A stretch of DNA of 64,000 nucleotides from CAVPLM01 sp963713545 (GCA_963713545.1 CAVQME010000010.1:186001-250000); one strand, 5' to 3'. Positions 34,358 to 43,539 are shown, numbered from the stretch's first letter. Program-made: numbers and translations. The notes: generated from the letters alone by a model not told the origin.

Positions 34358-35194
34358 CTAGCACCTCCGGTACTGGATCGGCTTTCTGGCACTACGCCAC
34401 AATGGAGTTATCGACCAGAATCTTTGGCACTCAGCGACGAGTCCGACCGTCGGACGGCGTGGACGACTGCCCGGGTTCCAGAGCCCCGGGTTTGTGCTCT
34501 TTCATCATGCCAAAGGTCAAGCAACCCCCTATCTTGCGTCGTGCGATGGGCCGGCCGGCTTCGGCAGGCGGGGTCATCACCCATCTCCGGCGCGTTAGTC
34601 GACAATCTTACCTCGCTGAGGCAGTTCCCAAACCACCGAGCACCCGGCTCTGGACTCGGCCGGCTTGCCTATGCGGTCTGGATTTCCTATTGTTAGGCAA
34701 TGTTCCGGCGCCCTCCCATAAGGAACGTGGAGCCGCCCCCTGCCACCGCAGGCTCCCCCGACATCGCTCTCGCGATGAAGTTCGTCGCCGTTCGTTGCAG
34801 GGGGGACAGCGAGCGTGTACACCGGGGTGGCCATCCTTCCGCTGGTTAGCCGGAGGGGTCGCGGTCGGACTGGCTCTCGGTCGGAATACCTTCTGGCTCA
34901 TCACCTGGCTGAGGTCCCGGATGCGCCCCTCCCCGACGTCAGATGACGTGGCGGCCCCGTCGGACACCCGCAGCGCGGGCGAACCCTCGCTTGAAGGCTC
35001 GAGCACCTCGTCGGACATCCGGAACGTGCTACCCGGATAGAGCCGCTCCCTCTCGAGGAGAAGGCAGCGGGCGCAGTCCAGATTGCAGCACGCCCCGGTG
35101 GGTTTCGCCATGACGTGCTGACCCGGCCTGGCACAGCAGACTCTTTCGGTTCAATATGGAGCCGCATCATACCAACCTTCAGGAAGGGAGGACT
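34358..35194. other. Gene-poor region with anSME relic
   Basis: About 840 bases between divergent genes. No intact gene was recognised. The right part (34998-35116) holds a decayed copy of the anSME 5' region, listed separately. The rest has no recognisable similarity. Confidence 0.5.
34998..35116 (-). pseudogene. Relic of a second anSME gene (5' fragment)
   Basis: About 119 bases nearly match the anSME gene at 33209-33327: 104 of 119 identical by eye. Translated, it reads MAKPTGACCNLDCARC then LYPGSTFRMSDEVLE, against MAKPTGARCNLDCAYC and the same tail in the intact gene. Similarity stops abruptly after DEVLE, so this is a truncated paralogue or a partial duplication. The three radical SAM cysteines survive in the fragment. 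Confidence 0.75.
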
Positions 35195-36136
35195 GTGGAG
35201 ATCCTAAGCACCCTATTCACGATGGTGCTCGTCGTCTTCGTCGTTTCGATGATGCTCGCCGCAGGGCTGAGCACCACCATAGCGGCTCTTGGGCGGGTTT
35301 TTCGCAAGGTGTGGCTCGTGCTGCTGGTTCTGGTCGTCAACTTCGTCCTCGTCCCCCTGCTCGGGTGGGGCATCGCCGAGCTGCTCGCTCTTGCCACTCC
35401 CGCGTTCATCGCCCTCGTGCTGATCGCCTGTTCTCCAGGGGCACCATTCGGGACGAAGGTTGCGGTCATGCAGCGGGGCGACGTCGTGACCGCCGGTGCC
35501 CTCCAGGTGCTCATGGCGGCTCTCGGCAGTGTTACGTTTCCGTTCACCGCGAACTGGATCATCTCCAACGCGGGTCTGGGAGCTGGCGTCTCCCTTCCCG
35601 TCTCTCGGCTGGTAGGGACGGTGGTAGTACTGCAGCTCGTTCCCTTCGTGGTGGGCTTGGCAGTTCGAAACTGGGCTCCTCAGATGGCCGGGGGCTGGCT
35701 AAAGACCAGCGCCAGAGTCTCGAGCATTGCCTTCTTCGCCGTCGTGGCCGGTGCCCTGCTCGGGGGTTGGCGGGAGATAGTGGACCTGGTCGGATCAAAG
35801 GCGTTGCTGGGAGCCATAATCCTCGCAGTCCTCGCCATCGCTCTCGGCACCTTTCTTGCCCTGGGCAACACAAAGGAAAGGACCACGGTCGGCCTGCTCG
35901 CGCCTATGCGTAATGCCGGTCCGGTGTTCGCCGCTATCGGGATCGGATTCGACAACGACCCGGCTATCCTCGGAGCAGCTACAGCCCTGTTGCTGGTGAT
36001 GACCGTTGTAGGCATCCTCTTCGCCTCCTTCTTGGCGCGCAGAAGGCCCCTTCCGGAAGACGAGCCTTCTCCCTCGCCACCTGCGGAGGAAGGCGTGGCG
36101 TCTGTCGAGCCCCATGTCGAGAACCTCGAGGGCTGA
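35195..36136 (+). CDS. Bile acid:sodium symporter (BASS)-family transporter
   Basis: 313 residues, about ten helices. GTG 35195 follows AAGGGAGG. Motifs: SMMLAAGLSTTI, FVLVPLLGWGIAELL, LIACSPGAPFGTKVAVMQRGDV, GLLAPMRNAGPVFAAIGIGF, typical of BASS/SBF proteins, which move organic anions with sodium. The C-terminal about 30 residues are a Glu/Pro-rich tail. It lies upstream of the large sulfatase gene on the same strand with a 135-base gap. Given the sulfatases, a sulfated organic anion is a reasonable guess for the substrate, but only that. Confidence 0.85.
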   Translation: MEILSTLFTMVLVVFVVSMMLAAGLSTTIAALGRVFRKVWLVLLVLVVNFVLVPLLGWGIAELLALATPAFIALVLIACSPGAPFGTKVAVMQRGDVVTAGALQVLMAALGSVTFPFTANWIISNAGLGAGVSLPVSRLVGTVVVLQLVPFVVGLAVRNWAPQMAGGWLKTSARVSSIAFFAVVAGALLGGWREIVDLVGSKALLGAIILAVLAIALGTFLALGNTKERTTVGLLAPMRNAGPVFAAIGIGFDNDPAILGAATALLLVMTVVGILFASFLARRRPLPEDEPSPSPPAEEGVASVEPHVENLEG

Positions 36137-36271
36137 TCGTGCCGCTCGTCGGAGCCCCGTGCGCCGGGATTACCGTTCACGACCGTAGGGTATAGGAGAC
36201 CAGCGAGCGCCCGGCGAAGCGTCCTGGTCGCTACGCAGAGTCTCATTTCGAGAGTGAACGGAGGCATGCGC

Positions 36272-38626
36272 ATGGCACTGAGAGAATACGAGCCCGGGAC
36301 CGCGTTCAACGGGGTGATCGGGCGGACATACGACACCTCGGAGCCCGCCTGGCCCAAGCCGCTGCGGGCCAAGGAGGGCGCGCCCAACGTCCTCTTCATC
36401 GTCCTCGACGACATGGGCTTCGGTCAACTCGGTTGCTTCGGCAGTCCCATCCAGACCCCCAACCTCGACGGCCTGGCGGCCGGGGGTCTTCTCTACAACA
36501 ACATGCACACGACGGCGCTCTGCTCACCGACCCGGTCGTGCATCCTCACCGGGCGAAACCACCACTCGAACGCTATGGCCTGCATCACTGAAGGTTCGAC
36601 CGGCTATCCCGGATACAACGCGAACATCCCCTTCGAGAACGGCTTCCTCTCCGAGATGCTGCTGCAGCACGGCTACAGCACGTACGCCGTCGGCAAATGG
36701 CACTTGACCCCCGCCGACCAGATCTCCGCGGCCGGCCCCTACGAGCGGTGGCCTCTGGGCCGAGGCTTCGAGCGGTACTACGGCTTCCTCGGCGGCGAGA
36801 CCCACCAGTACTACCCCGAGCTGGTCTCGGACAACCACCAGGTGGAGCCGCCCATGACGCCGGAGGAGGGCTACCACCTCACCGAGGACCTGGTCGACAC
36901 GGCCGTATCGTTCATCGCCGACTCGAAGCAGGTGGCACCCGACAAGCCGTTCTTCCTCTACTTCGCGCCCGGAGCCATGCACGCGCCGCATCACGTGCGC
37001 AAGGAGTGGTCGGACCGGTACAAGGGCAAGTTCGACGACGGGTGGGACGCGTACCGGGAGAAAACCTTCGCCAGGCAGAGGGAGCTCGGCGTGATCCCGC
37101 CGAACGCCGAACTCTCGCGCCACGACCCCGACGTCAAGCCCTGGAAGGACTGTTCCCCTGAGGAGCAGAAGCTCTACGCCCGGATGATGGAGGTCTTCGC
37201 CGGTTTCCTCAGCCACACCGACCACCACATCGGCCGGCTGCTGGAGTTCCTCAAGAGCATCGGGGAATTCGACAACACCCTCATCATGGTCATCTCCGAC
37301 AACGGCGCCTCGTCCGAGGGCGGCCCTACCGGGTCTGTGAACGAGACCCTGTTCTTCAACAACGTCCCCGAGTCGCTCGACGAGAACCTGCGGCTGATAG
37401 ACGACCTGGGTGAGCCGACGACGTTCAACCACTATGCCTGGGGCTGGACCTGGGCCGGCGACACCCCCTTCCGCCGCTGGAAGCGGGAGACCTACCGGGG
37501 CGGGACCAGCGACCCGTTCATAGTCCACTGGCCTGCCGGGATCGCCGCACGAGGCGAGGTGCGGACCCAGTACGCGCACGCTATCGACATGATGCCGACG
37601 GTGCTCGACGCGCTCGGCATCGAGCCTCCCGCGACCATCCGGGGCGTCGCCCAGTCTCCGCTGGAGGGCGTCTCCTTCGCGCACACCCTCGACGACGCCC
37701 AGGCGCAGAGCAGGCGCCACACCCAGTACTTCGAGATGCTGGGCCATCGCGCCATCTACCACGACGGCTGGCGGGCGGTCTGTCCGTGGCCGGGCCCGTC
37801 GTTCACTGAGTCGGGGATGCCGTTCGGCGCTCCCATCACCGCCGACACGCTAACCGAGCTCGACGCCAAGGCCTGGGAGCTCTACCACGTCGACGAAGAC
37901 TGGGCCGAGAACCACAACATCGCCGCCGAGAACCGGGCGAAGCTCATAGAGATGATCGCCACGTGGTACGTCGAAGCGGGCAGGTACAAGGTGATGCCGG
38001 TGGACGGCCGCGGCGTGCAGCGCTTTGCCGACGAGCGACCGCAGATCACCGCCGACCGCAGCACCTACACGTTCTACCCGGGGACGCAGGCGGTGCCGTG
38101 GAATGCCGGCCCGCGGCTCCTCAACCGGACGCACAGCATCACCGCCGATGTGGACATCCCGCCGGGCGGGGCCGAGGGGGCGCTGCTCTCCTTCGGGGGC
38201 AACGACGCAGGCTGCTGCCTGTACGTGCAGGATGGGACGCTGAAGTACGTGCAGAACTACGTCGCCCGCGAATACCTATGCGTCGAGTCGAAGGACACCG
38301 TGCCCGAGGGTCGCCACAGCCTCCGCTTCGAGTTCGAGGTCACCGGGCCGCCGGACATCGCCGCGGGCAAAGGCACCCCGGGGCGGGCTCACCTCTACAT
38401 CGACGGCAGACTCGTGGGACAAGCCGACTTCCCATATACGGTCCCGATCGCCATGGGAATCACGGGCGGATGGTCCGTGGGCGCCGATCCCGGGGCGCCG
38501 GTAGCTCCGTTCTACGATCCTCCGTTCGCGTTCACCGGCACCATCTACAGCGTCACGATCGATCTGAGCGGAGAGGTGATCAAAGACGACGAGGCCGAGT
38601 TCAAGATGCAAATGGCCCGGCAGTGA
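36272..38626 (+). CDS. Arylsulfatase-type sulfatase, Cys-type, with C-terminal beta domain
   Basis: 784 residues from ATG 36272 (ACGGAGG 7 bases upstream). VLFIVLDDMGFGQLGCFG gives the metal-binding Asp pair; CSPTRSCILTGRN (Cys84) is the formylglycine motif; GKWHL, DNGASSEGGPTGSVNE and RRWKRETYRGG are typical of large arylsulfatases. The last about 180 residues form a separate beta domain (DVDIPPGGAEGALLSFGG, RAHLYIDGRLVGQADFPY). No signal peptide is seen. The anSME at 32060 could activate it. Substrate unknown. Confidence 0.9.
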   Translation: MALREYEPGTAFNGVIGRTYDTSEPAWPKPLRAKEGAPNVLFIVLDDMGFGQLGCFGSPIQTPNLDGLAAGGLLYNNMHTTALCSPTRSCILTGRNHHSNAMACITEGSTGYPGYNANIPFENGFLSEMLLQHGYSTYAVGKWHLTPADQISAAGPYERWPLGRGFERYYGFLGGETHQYYPELVSDNHQVEPPMTPEEGYHLTEDLVDTAVSFIADSKQVAPDKPFFLYFAPGAMHAPHHVRKEWSDRYKGKFDDGWDAYREKTFARQRELGVIPPNAELSRHDPDVKPWKDCSPEEQKLYARMMEVFAGFLSHTDHHIGRLLEFLKSIGEFDNTLIMVISDNGASSEGGPTGSVNETLFFNNVPESLDENLRLIDDLGEPTTFNHYAWGWTWAGDTPFRRWKRETYRGGTSDPFIVHWPAGIAARGEVRTQYAHAIDMMPTVLDALGIEPPATIRGVAQSPLEGVSFAHTLDDAQAQSRRHTQYFEMLGHRAIYHDGWRAVCPWPGPSFTESGMPFGAPITADTLTELDAKAWELYHVDEDWAENHNIAAENRAKLIEMIATWYVEAGRYKVMPVDGRGVQRFADERPQITADRSTYTFYPGTQAVPWNAGPRLLNRTHSITADVDIPPGGAEGALLSFGGNDAGCCLYVQDGTLKYVQNYVAREYLCVESKDTVPEGRHSLRFEFEVTGPPDIAAGKGTPGRAHLYIDGRLVGQADFPYTVPIAMGITGGWSVGADPGAPVAPFYDPPFAFTGTIYSVTIDLSGEVIKDDEAEFKMQMARQ

Positions 38627-38753
38627 GACTTCGTCAAGCTTCCCTGTCCTAAACCCGCGCGCCCGGTCTCGGTCTAGAGACCCCTAGAGATGCTCCGCCC
38701 AACCAGGGAGGCGGGGAATCGTAGGCCAATCGTGGGCGAGCAACTCAGGCAGG

Positions 38754-39188
38754 CTACTCAGCGCGGCGGGCCCTGGCTCTTTCGGGCAGGACCCGCCTGC
38801 GCCCCTGGAGAACGACGTAGGCGCTCATGGCCGCAGCCATCGATAGACTGATGATCCTTACCGTCAGGTTGGGAGCCAACCACACGGCCGAGACTGCGGC
38901 AGTGAACCATGACGACGCGATCAGGGCCGCCTTGAGGGGCGGCGACAAGCTCCTCCCCTGTGCCATCTGGGTGACGTACCTCCCGAAGAACCTGTTGGTC
39001 GTGAGCCAGCGGTGGCAGCGGGCGGAGCTGCGCGCATAGCAGTAGGCACTCAATAGAAGGAAGGGCGTCGTGGGCATCATCGGCAGGATGGCCCCGATGA
39101 TGGCCAGCAGAAAAGCGAACGATCCGCCGACAAGGAGTAGGGTCCGCTTCGCACCTTTCGTGCGCACGCTTTCTGCCCGCGGGTTCAT
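38754..39188 (-). CDS. DUF454 (YbaN-like) membrane protein
   Basis: 144 residues from ATG 39188. Core: LLVGGSFAFLLAIIGAILPMMPTTPFLLLSAYCYARSS, the DUF454 signature with the PTTPFLLL loop, then RWLTTNRFFGRYV and two more helices. Family function is unknown; it is widespread in bacteria. It stands alone between the large sulfatase and the AI-2E-type pair. A weak inverted repeat (GGTCTC-N6-GAGACC, 38665-38682) lies between it and the convergent sulfatase gene. Confidence 0.87.
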   Translation of the reverse strand: MNPRAESVRTKGAKRTLLLVGGSFAFLLAIIGAILPMMPTTPFLLLSAYCYARSSARCHRWLTTNRFFGRYVTQMAQGRSLSPPLKAALIASSWFTAAVSAVWLAPNLTVRIISLSMAAAMSAYVVLQGRRRVLPERARARRAE

Positions 39189-39450
39189 GTGCCGATCGTG
39201 AATCTGTTCATAAGTCGTCTCACAAGGACGATCGTGATGGTCCAAATGGTTCCCTCGGCGCGCGGATTCTATGCCTCCTTCATCGGCCCCAGGTGCCTGG
39301 TACCAAAGAAGGCGCCTGCGCCATCAATGGACCAAGTACGGTCTGGCGCCGAGACGAAGTGTATGGTAATAAGGAGGAAGTCGGCGCCGGGGGGCAGCCC
39401 TTCTCCGCCGTGCCCAGTCGGTCGATCGCCTCAAGAAGCGAGGAGTGCTC

Positions 39451-40701
39451 ATGAGCCCGGACGAAGCAGCACCACCTCCCGGCCCGCCGGACGATCCCGC
39501 ACTGTCAGACGATCCGGCCCTGCGCGACCAGTCGGCCGAGGAAGCTGGGCTCGCGCAAGCCGCCACCGATGCTGGCTCAGCGAGCGGAGCGGTCGGGCGC
39601 AGCCGCAGCCTCATCGGCAGCCCGACCGGACTGCTCCTCGCCCTGGCGGGCGTCGTCATCACCATCTACGGCATGCGTTACGCCGCCGGCATTCTGAACC
39701 CCATACTGTTGGCGTTGTTCCTGACCATGGGCATGAGCCCGATGATTCAGTGGTTGCGCCGCAAGGGATTACCTCCCTGGGCGACCCTGGCCGTAGTGCT
39801 GGCCATCTTCGTCGTCGTCGTTCTGTTGTTCTTGGCCATAACAGCCGGTGCGCTCACTCAGTTGGACGACAAGCTGCCCGTCTACAAAGCGAACCTGGAA
39901 GAGATGATGGCCGACGTCCAGGCGTGGTTCGCAGACCGCGGCATCGACATCAGCGGGCTCACCTCTGGGTCGCTCGAACCCACTAGCCTGGTCGAGGGCG
40001 GTGGCAAGCTCATCAAGGGGGCGATCAACGCGCTGTCCAGCATCGGGCTCATGATCTTCATCATCCTCTTCATGGTCTCCGAGGTCTTCTCATTCCCCCG
40101 AAAGCTCACGGACAAGGTCAAGATGCCCGCCAGTTTCCGGCGGTCTCTCGACAACTTCAGCAGCACCACCCGGTCATACCTTTTTACCAAGGCCTGGCTG
40201 TCCGCCATCATGACGGTCGTCGTGGTGCTCATCTACTACGCTTTCGGTACGGACTTCGCCTTGCTTTGGGGATTGCTGTTCTTCGTCATGAGCTTCATTC
40301 CCAATATCGGCTTCGTACTCGCGGTGATCCCCCCGTTCTTCGTCACCCTGCTCGAATCCGGCTTCTGGCCGGCCTTTGCCGTGTTGATGCTGGTGATCGT
40401 GGCCAACACCATCGTTGACAGCGTCATCTCCCCTCATATCATGGGCAAGAGCGTGGGGCTTTCGTCTCTCATGGTCTTCCTCTCCCTGATGGTGTGGGGC
40501 TGGGCGCTGGGAGGGATCGGAGCGCTCATCGCCGTGCCTATGACCCTGATGGTGAAGCTCTTGTTCTTCGATTCCTTCGAAACCACCCGTCCCATATCGG
40601 AGTTCATGGCAAGCAGCCCGCTCGAGGAGCACCGCAAGCGCAAGCGCGAGAAGAAGGCGGCGGCTGCGGTGGGTGCAGGCGGATCCGGCGAAGGCGACTG
40701 A
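39451..40701 (+). CDS. AI-2E/PerM-family transporter (paralogue 2)
   Basis: 416 residues. ATG 39451 follows GAGGAGTGCTC. A long variable acidic/Pro-rich N-terminus (about 60 residues) precedes LLLALAGVVITIYGMRYAAGI and MSPMIQWLRRKGLPPWATLAVVL; the signature reads FGTDFALLWGLLFFVMSFIPNIGFVLAV. The C-terminus is a Lys/Arg/Ala-rich tail. It is a tandem duplicate of the next gene, 30 bases away, and more distantly related to the copy at 30834. Export of a signal or small anion is possible; the substrate is unknown. Confidence 0.88.
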   Translation: MSPDEAAPPPGPPDDPALSDDPALRDQSAEEAGLAQAATDAGSASGAVGRSRSLIGSPTGLLLALAGVVITIYGMRYAAGILNPILLALFLTMGMSPMIQWLRRKGLPPWATLAVVLAIFVVVVLLFLAITAGALTQLDDKLPVYKANLEEMMADVQAWFADRGIDISGLTSGSLEPTSLVEGGGKLIKGAINALSSIGLMIFIILFMVSEVFSFPRKLTDKVKMPASFRRSLDNFSSTTRSYLFTKAWLSAIMTVVVVLIYYAFGTDFALLWGLLFFVMSFIPNIGFVLAVIPPFFVTLLESGFWPAFAVLMLVIVANTIVDSVISPHIMGKSVGLSSLMVFLSLMVWGWALGGIGALIAVPMTLMVKLLFFDSFETTRPISEFMASSPLEEHRKRKREKKAAAAVGAGGSGEGD

Positions 40702-40731
40702 CAGGCCGCCCACAGGAAGAAAGGAGTGCTC

Positions 40732-41952
40732 GTGAGCTCGGACGAAGCAACACCGGTTCCCGCCCTGCCGGAAGATCCCCATACAGAAGACCGACCTGCT
40801 GAGGAAGGCGGGCTCGTGGACACCGCCACCGACGCCGGGTCGGCGGCCGAACCGGTGAAGCGCGGCCATGGCCTCGTCGGCAGCCCGACAGGGTTGCTCC
40901 TCGCCCTAGCGGGCGTCGTCGTGATCATCTACGGCATGCGTTACGCCGCCAGCATCCTCAACCCCATACTGCTGGCGTTGTTCCTGGTGATGGGAATCAG
41001 CCCGTTCATACACTGGTTGCGTCGCAAGGGATTGCCTCCTTGGGCGACGCTGGCCGTCGTGCTCGTCTTGTTCGTCGTTATCCTTCTCCTTTTCCTTGCG
41101 ATCGCGGCCGGCTCCCTCACCCAGTTGGACGACAAGCTCCCCGTGTACAAAGAGAATCTGAGCGAGATGACGGCCGACATCCAAGCCTGGTTCGCCGACC
41201 AGGGCATCGACATCAGCGGCCTCACCTCCGGCACGGCCGACCCGGACAATGCCATCGAATTCAGCGGCACGCTCATCAAGGGTGCGATCAACGCGCTGAC
41301 CAACATAGGGCTCATGATCTTCATCGTCCTTTTCATGATCGGCGAAGTCTTCTCGTTCCCTCGGAAGCTCACGGACAAGGTGAAGTTGAGCCCAAATTTC
41401 CGACGGTCTCTCGACAATTTCGGCGAGACCACCCGAGGGTACCTTTTCACCAAGGCTTGGCTGGCCGCCATCATGACGGTCATCGTGGCGATCATCTACT
41501 ACGTCTTCGGTACGGACTTCGCCCTGCTCTGGGCCCTGCTTTTCTTCGTCATGAGCTTCGTTCCCAACATCGGCTTCATACTTGCGGTGATCCCGCCGTT
41601 CATGGTCACGCTGCTCGAATCCGGCTTTTGGACGGCCGTCGTAGTGCTACTCCTGACGATCATCTTCAACACCATCGTGGACAGCCTGATGGGCCCTCAT
41701 TTCATGAGCAGGAGTGTGGGCCTCTCGGCTCTCATGTGCTTCCTCTCTCTGATCATCTGGGGCTGGGTCCTGGGGGGGGTCGGAGCGCTGATTTCGGTTC
41801 CCATGACGCTGATGGTGAAGCTGTTGTTCTTCGACTCCTACGACAGCACGCGTCCCATATCGGAGTTCATGGCGAAGAGTCCGCTGGAGGAGCACCGCAA
41901 ACGGAAGCGTCGTAGGAAGGCTGAAAAGGCCGCAGCGGAGGGATCGGGCTAG
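40732..41952 (+). CDS. AI-2E/PerM-family transporter (paralogue 3)
   Basis: 406 residues from GTG 40732, after AAAGGAGTGCTC. Nearly collinear with paralogue 2: LLLALAGVVVIIYGMRYAASI, ISPFIHWLRRKGLPPW, DISGLTSGTADPDN, FGTDFALLWALLFFVMSFVPNIGFI, and the same EFMAKSPLEEHRKRKR tail. Conservation is lowest in the first 50 residues. A strong hairpin 61 bases past the stop ends the two-gene transcript. Confidence 0.88.
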   Translation: MSSDEATPVPALPEDPHTEDRPAEEGGLVDTATDAGSAAEPVKRGHGLVGSPTGLLLALAGVVVIIYGMRYAASILNPILLALFLVMGISPFIHWLRRKGLPPWATLAVVLVLFVVILLLFLAIAAGSLTQLDDKLPVYKENLSEMTADIQAWFADQGIDISGLTSGTADPDNAIEFSGTLIKGAINALTNIGLMIFIVLFMIGEVFSFPRKLTDKVKLSPNFRRSLDNFGETTRGYLFTKAWLAAIMTVIVAIIYYVFGTDFALLWALLFFVMSFVPNIGFILAVIPPFMVTLLESGFWTAVVVLLLTIIFNTIVDSLMGPHFMSRSVGLSALMCFLSLIIWGWVLGGVGALISVPMTLMVKLLFFDSYDSTRPISEFMAKSPLEEHRKRKRRRKAEKAAAEGSG

Positions 41953-42012
41953 GGACGGGATATCCCCCTGCGCGGGCGGTCGCGCGACTTACTCGCCACC
42001 CGTGAAACAGTA

Positions 42013-42049
42013 CGCGGCCCCCGGCCTCACCCAGAGGCCGGGGGCCGCG
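42013..42049. terminator. Bidirectional hairpin terminator
   Basis: Perfect 16-bp stem CGCGGCCCCCGGCCTC / complement with loop ACCCA, between the convergent AI-2E paralogue 3 and DUF7144-like genes. It probably serves both. Confidence 0.7.
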
Positions 42050-42088
42050 TCATTGAGCGCGCCCCTACGTATTCAGCGGTTCGGTGAT

Positions 42089-42463
42089 CTACTCCTCGAC
42101 CGGATTCTTCACCACGATGAACGCGATCAGACACAGCACGTAGACGGCAAGCATGATTATCGACCAGATCGGGTAGACGGGGATCATGAAGAACTCCGAT
42201 ACCGCCGCCAGTGACAGGCCGATGATGCCCACGACCCGCCCCCAGGTCTTGGCCACCATGGCAGCCATGCCCGCGAGGACAAGAAGCGCCCCGACGAGCA
42301 GCCACCACACGGCGAGGCCGGTTATGTCGACGAGCATGTAGCCGTTGTAGCCGAGGACGATCCATTCATCTCTGAACAGGCCGATGATCCCGGTTATGAA
42401 CTTGAAAGCCCCCACGATCATCATCAGGATCGAACCGACCGCGTACCAACCCCTCCAGTTCAT
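42089..42463 (-). CDS. DUF7144-like four-helix membrane protein
   Basis: 124 residues from ATG 42463, preceded by AAGGAGAGG (an in-frame GTG lies two codons upstream). Sequence: GWYAVGSILMMIVGAFKFITGIIGLF, YNGYMLVDITGLAVWWLLVGALLVLAGMAAMVAKTWGRVVGI, the pattern of small actinobacterial membrane proteins of this family. No function known. Divergent from the SHOCT gene and sharing a promoter region with it. Confidence 0.75.
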   Translation of the reverse strand: MNWRGWYAVGSILMMIVGAFKFITGIIGLFRDEWIVLGYNGYMLVDITGLAVWWLLVGALLVLAGMAAMVAKTWGRVVGIIGLSLAAVSEFFMIPVYPIWSIIMLAVYVLCLIAFIVVKNPVEE

Positions 42464-42781
42464 ACGCACCTCTCCTTCCCTTCTCGCGTCTTCCGGACAC
42501 CATCGAAGTACATTATGGGCAGCTACTCCCGCTTTGCAGGCGGGCGTAATGCAACAATTCCGCGCCCTGACTGAAAAACCTCTAGCACAATCGCGCCGCC
42601 TGACCCATAATGGGGCTGTGCCGGAGGCGACCAGTGAGAAAACGATGTGGGGAAGGGGGGCGATCGGGTTGTAGGTGCTGCCAGCGGGTCTACGAGAACG
42701 ACTCGGGCGCCCTTTTTTGTTGGTGGTCGCATTTAAGGCGACAGGACAGGCACGAGAAAAACTATCCTCAAGGAGACAAGT
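42464..42781. other. Divergent promoter/leader region
   Basis: About 318 bases without a gene. The 9-mer CATTATGGG (42514-42522) recurs inverted as CCCATAATG (42604-42612); each contains CATAAT, a possible -10 element for the two divergent genes. Before the SHOCT gene, CGGGCGCCC runs into TTTTTTG (about 42707-42723), which may be a leader terminator or attenuator. These are weak calls. Confidence 0.4.
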
Positions 42782-43141
42782 ATGGACTTATGGGACGTGA
42801 TGTGGTCGATCTTCGTGTTCTTCTTCTGGTTCATGTACATCTGGATCTTCATCACGATCTTCGCCGATATCTTCCGCAGGAACGACATTCACGGCTGGTC
42901 TAAGGCCGGTTGGCTCGTCCTCCTCATCTTCATCCCGCTCATCGGGGCCTTGATCTACATGATCGCCCGGCCGAAGATGACCGAGCAGGACAAGCAGATG
43001 GTCGAAGAGGCCGAGGCGCGGCAGAAGCGCGCGGCCGGGTACTCCGCCGCCGAAGAGATCACCAAGGCGCAGGCGCTGAAGGACTCGGGCGCGATCACCG
43101 AAGAAGAGTTCCAGGAACTCAAGCGGAAGGCCATGGTCTAA
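42782..43141 (+). CDS. PLDc_N/SHOCT-domain membrane protein
   Basis: 119 residues. Two helices (SIFVFFFWFMYIWIFITIFADIF, AGWLVLLIFIPLIGALIYMIARP) correspond to the phospholipase-D-nuclease N-terminal domain; no nuclease domain follows. The C-terminus is a SHOCT motif (ITKAQALKDSGAITEEEFQELKRKAM), a short domain thought to mediate assembly. CAAGGAG precedes the ATG. A close paralogue lies at 52419. Common in actinobacterial stress regulons; exact role unknown. Confidence 0.87.
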   Translation: MDLWDVMWSIFVFFFWFMYIWIFITIFADIFRRNDIHGWSKAGWLVLLIFIPLIGALIYMIARPKMTEQDKQMVEEAEARQKRAAGYSAAEEITKAQALKDSGAITEEEFQELKRKAMV

Positions 43142-43172
43142 CGCCATCAAGGAGATCTGAGGAGGGGTCTAT

Positions 43173-43469
43173 ATGTGTTGCCTTCTAACGGTCATGACGT
43201 TCCTCGGCCCACGAGCCGCTGTGCTCATCTGGTGGCTGGTGGACTGGTCCTTCTGGGACAAGGCCTATTCCACCGCATTCTGGCCGATCGTCGGCATCAT
43301 CTTTGCGCCCTGGACGACGCTCTTCTACATGATCGCCTTTAGGAGTGGCCTGGGCATCGCCGGGGGCTGGGACTATCTGCTGATCGTCATAGGAATACTG
43401 CTGGATCTGTTCTCGTACTTCGGTGGTGGGTGGAAGAACCGCAAAAGTGTGCCCGGATACGCGAAGTAA
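43173..43469 (+). CDS. Small membrane protein, unrecognised
   Basis: 98 residues, three hydrophobic segments (AAVLIWWLVDWSFW, FWPIVGIIFAPWTTLFYMIAF, WDYLLIVIGILLDLFSYFGGG) and a basic tail. It resembles small proteins found near SHOCT genes in Actinomycetota, but no named family is claimed. GAGGAGGGG precedes the start and a terminator hairpin follows 33 bases after the stop. Probably cotranscribed with the SHOCT gene 31 bases upstream. Confidence 0.65.
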   Translation: MCCLLTVMTFLGPRAAVLIWWLVDWSFWDKAYSTAFWPIVGIIFAPWTTLFYMIAFRSGLGIAGGWDYLLIVIGILLDLFSYFGGGWKNRKSVPGYAK

Positions 43470-43501
43470 CCCGACCAAACCGAAGCGCATGGAGCGACTG
43501 C

Positions 43502-43531
43502 AAGCAGGCCGGCCGGAAGGCCGGCCTGCTT
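43502..43531 (+). terminator. Hairpin terminator
   Basis: Perfect 13-bp stem AAGCAGGCCGGCC / GGCCGGCCTGCTT with loop GGAA, followed by CTCTTTC. It lies between the small membrane protein and the MBL gene, whose ATG starts 9 bases later. Confidence 0.7.
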
Positions 43532-43539
43532 CTCTTTCA

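Noticed and set aside
36524..37762. 412-codon open frame antisense to the large sulfatase.
   Set aside because: The plus strand carries clear arylsulfatase motifs; the antisense product has no recognisable domain.
42013..42049. Strong GC hairpins across the window as members of a repeat or mobile family.
   Set aside because: Stem sequences differ, and each sits after a stop codon, so terminators explain them.
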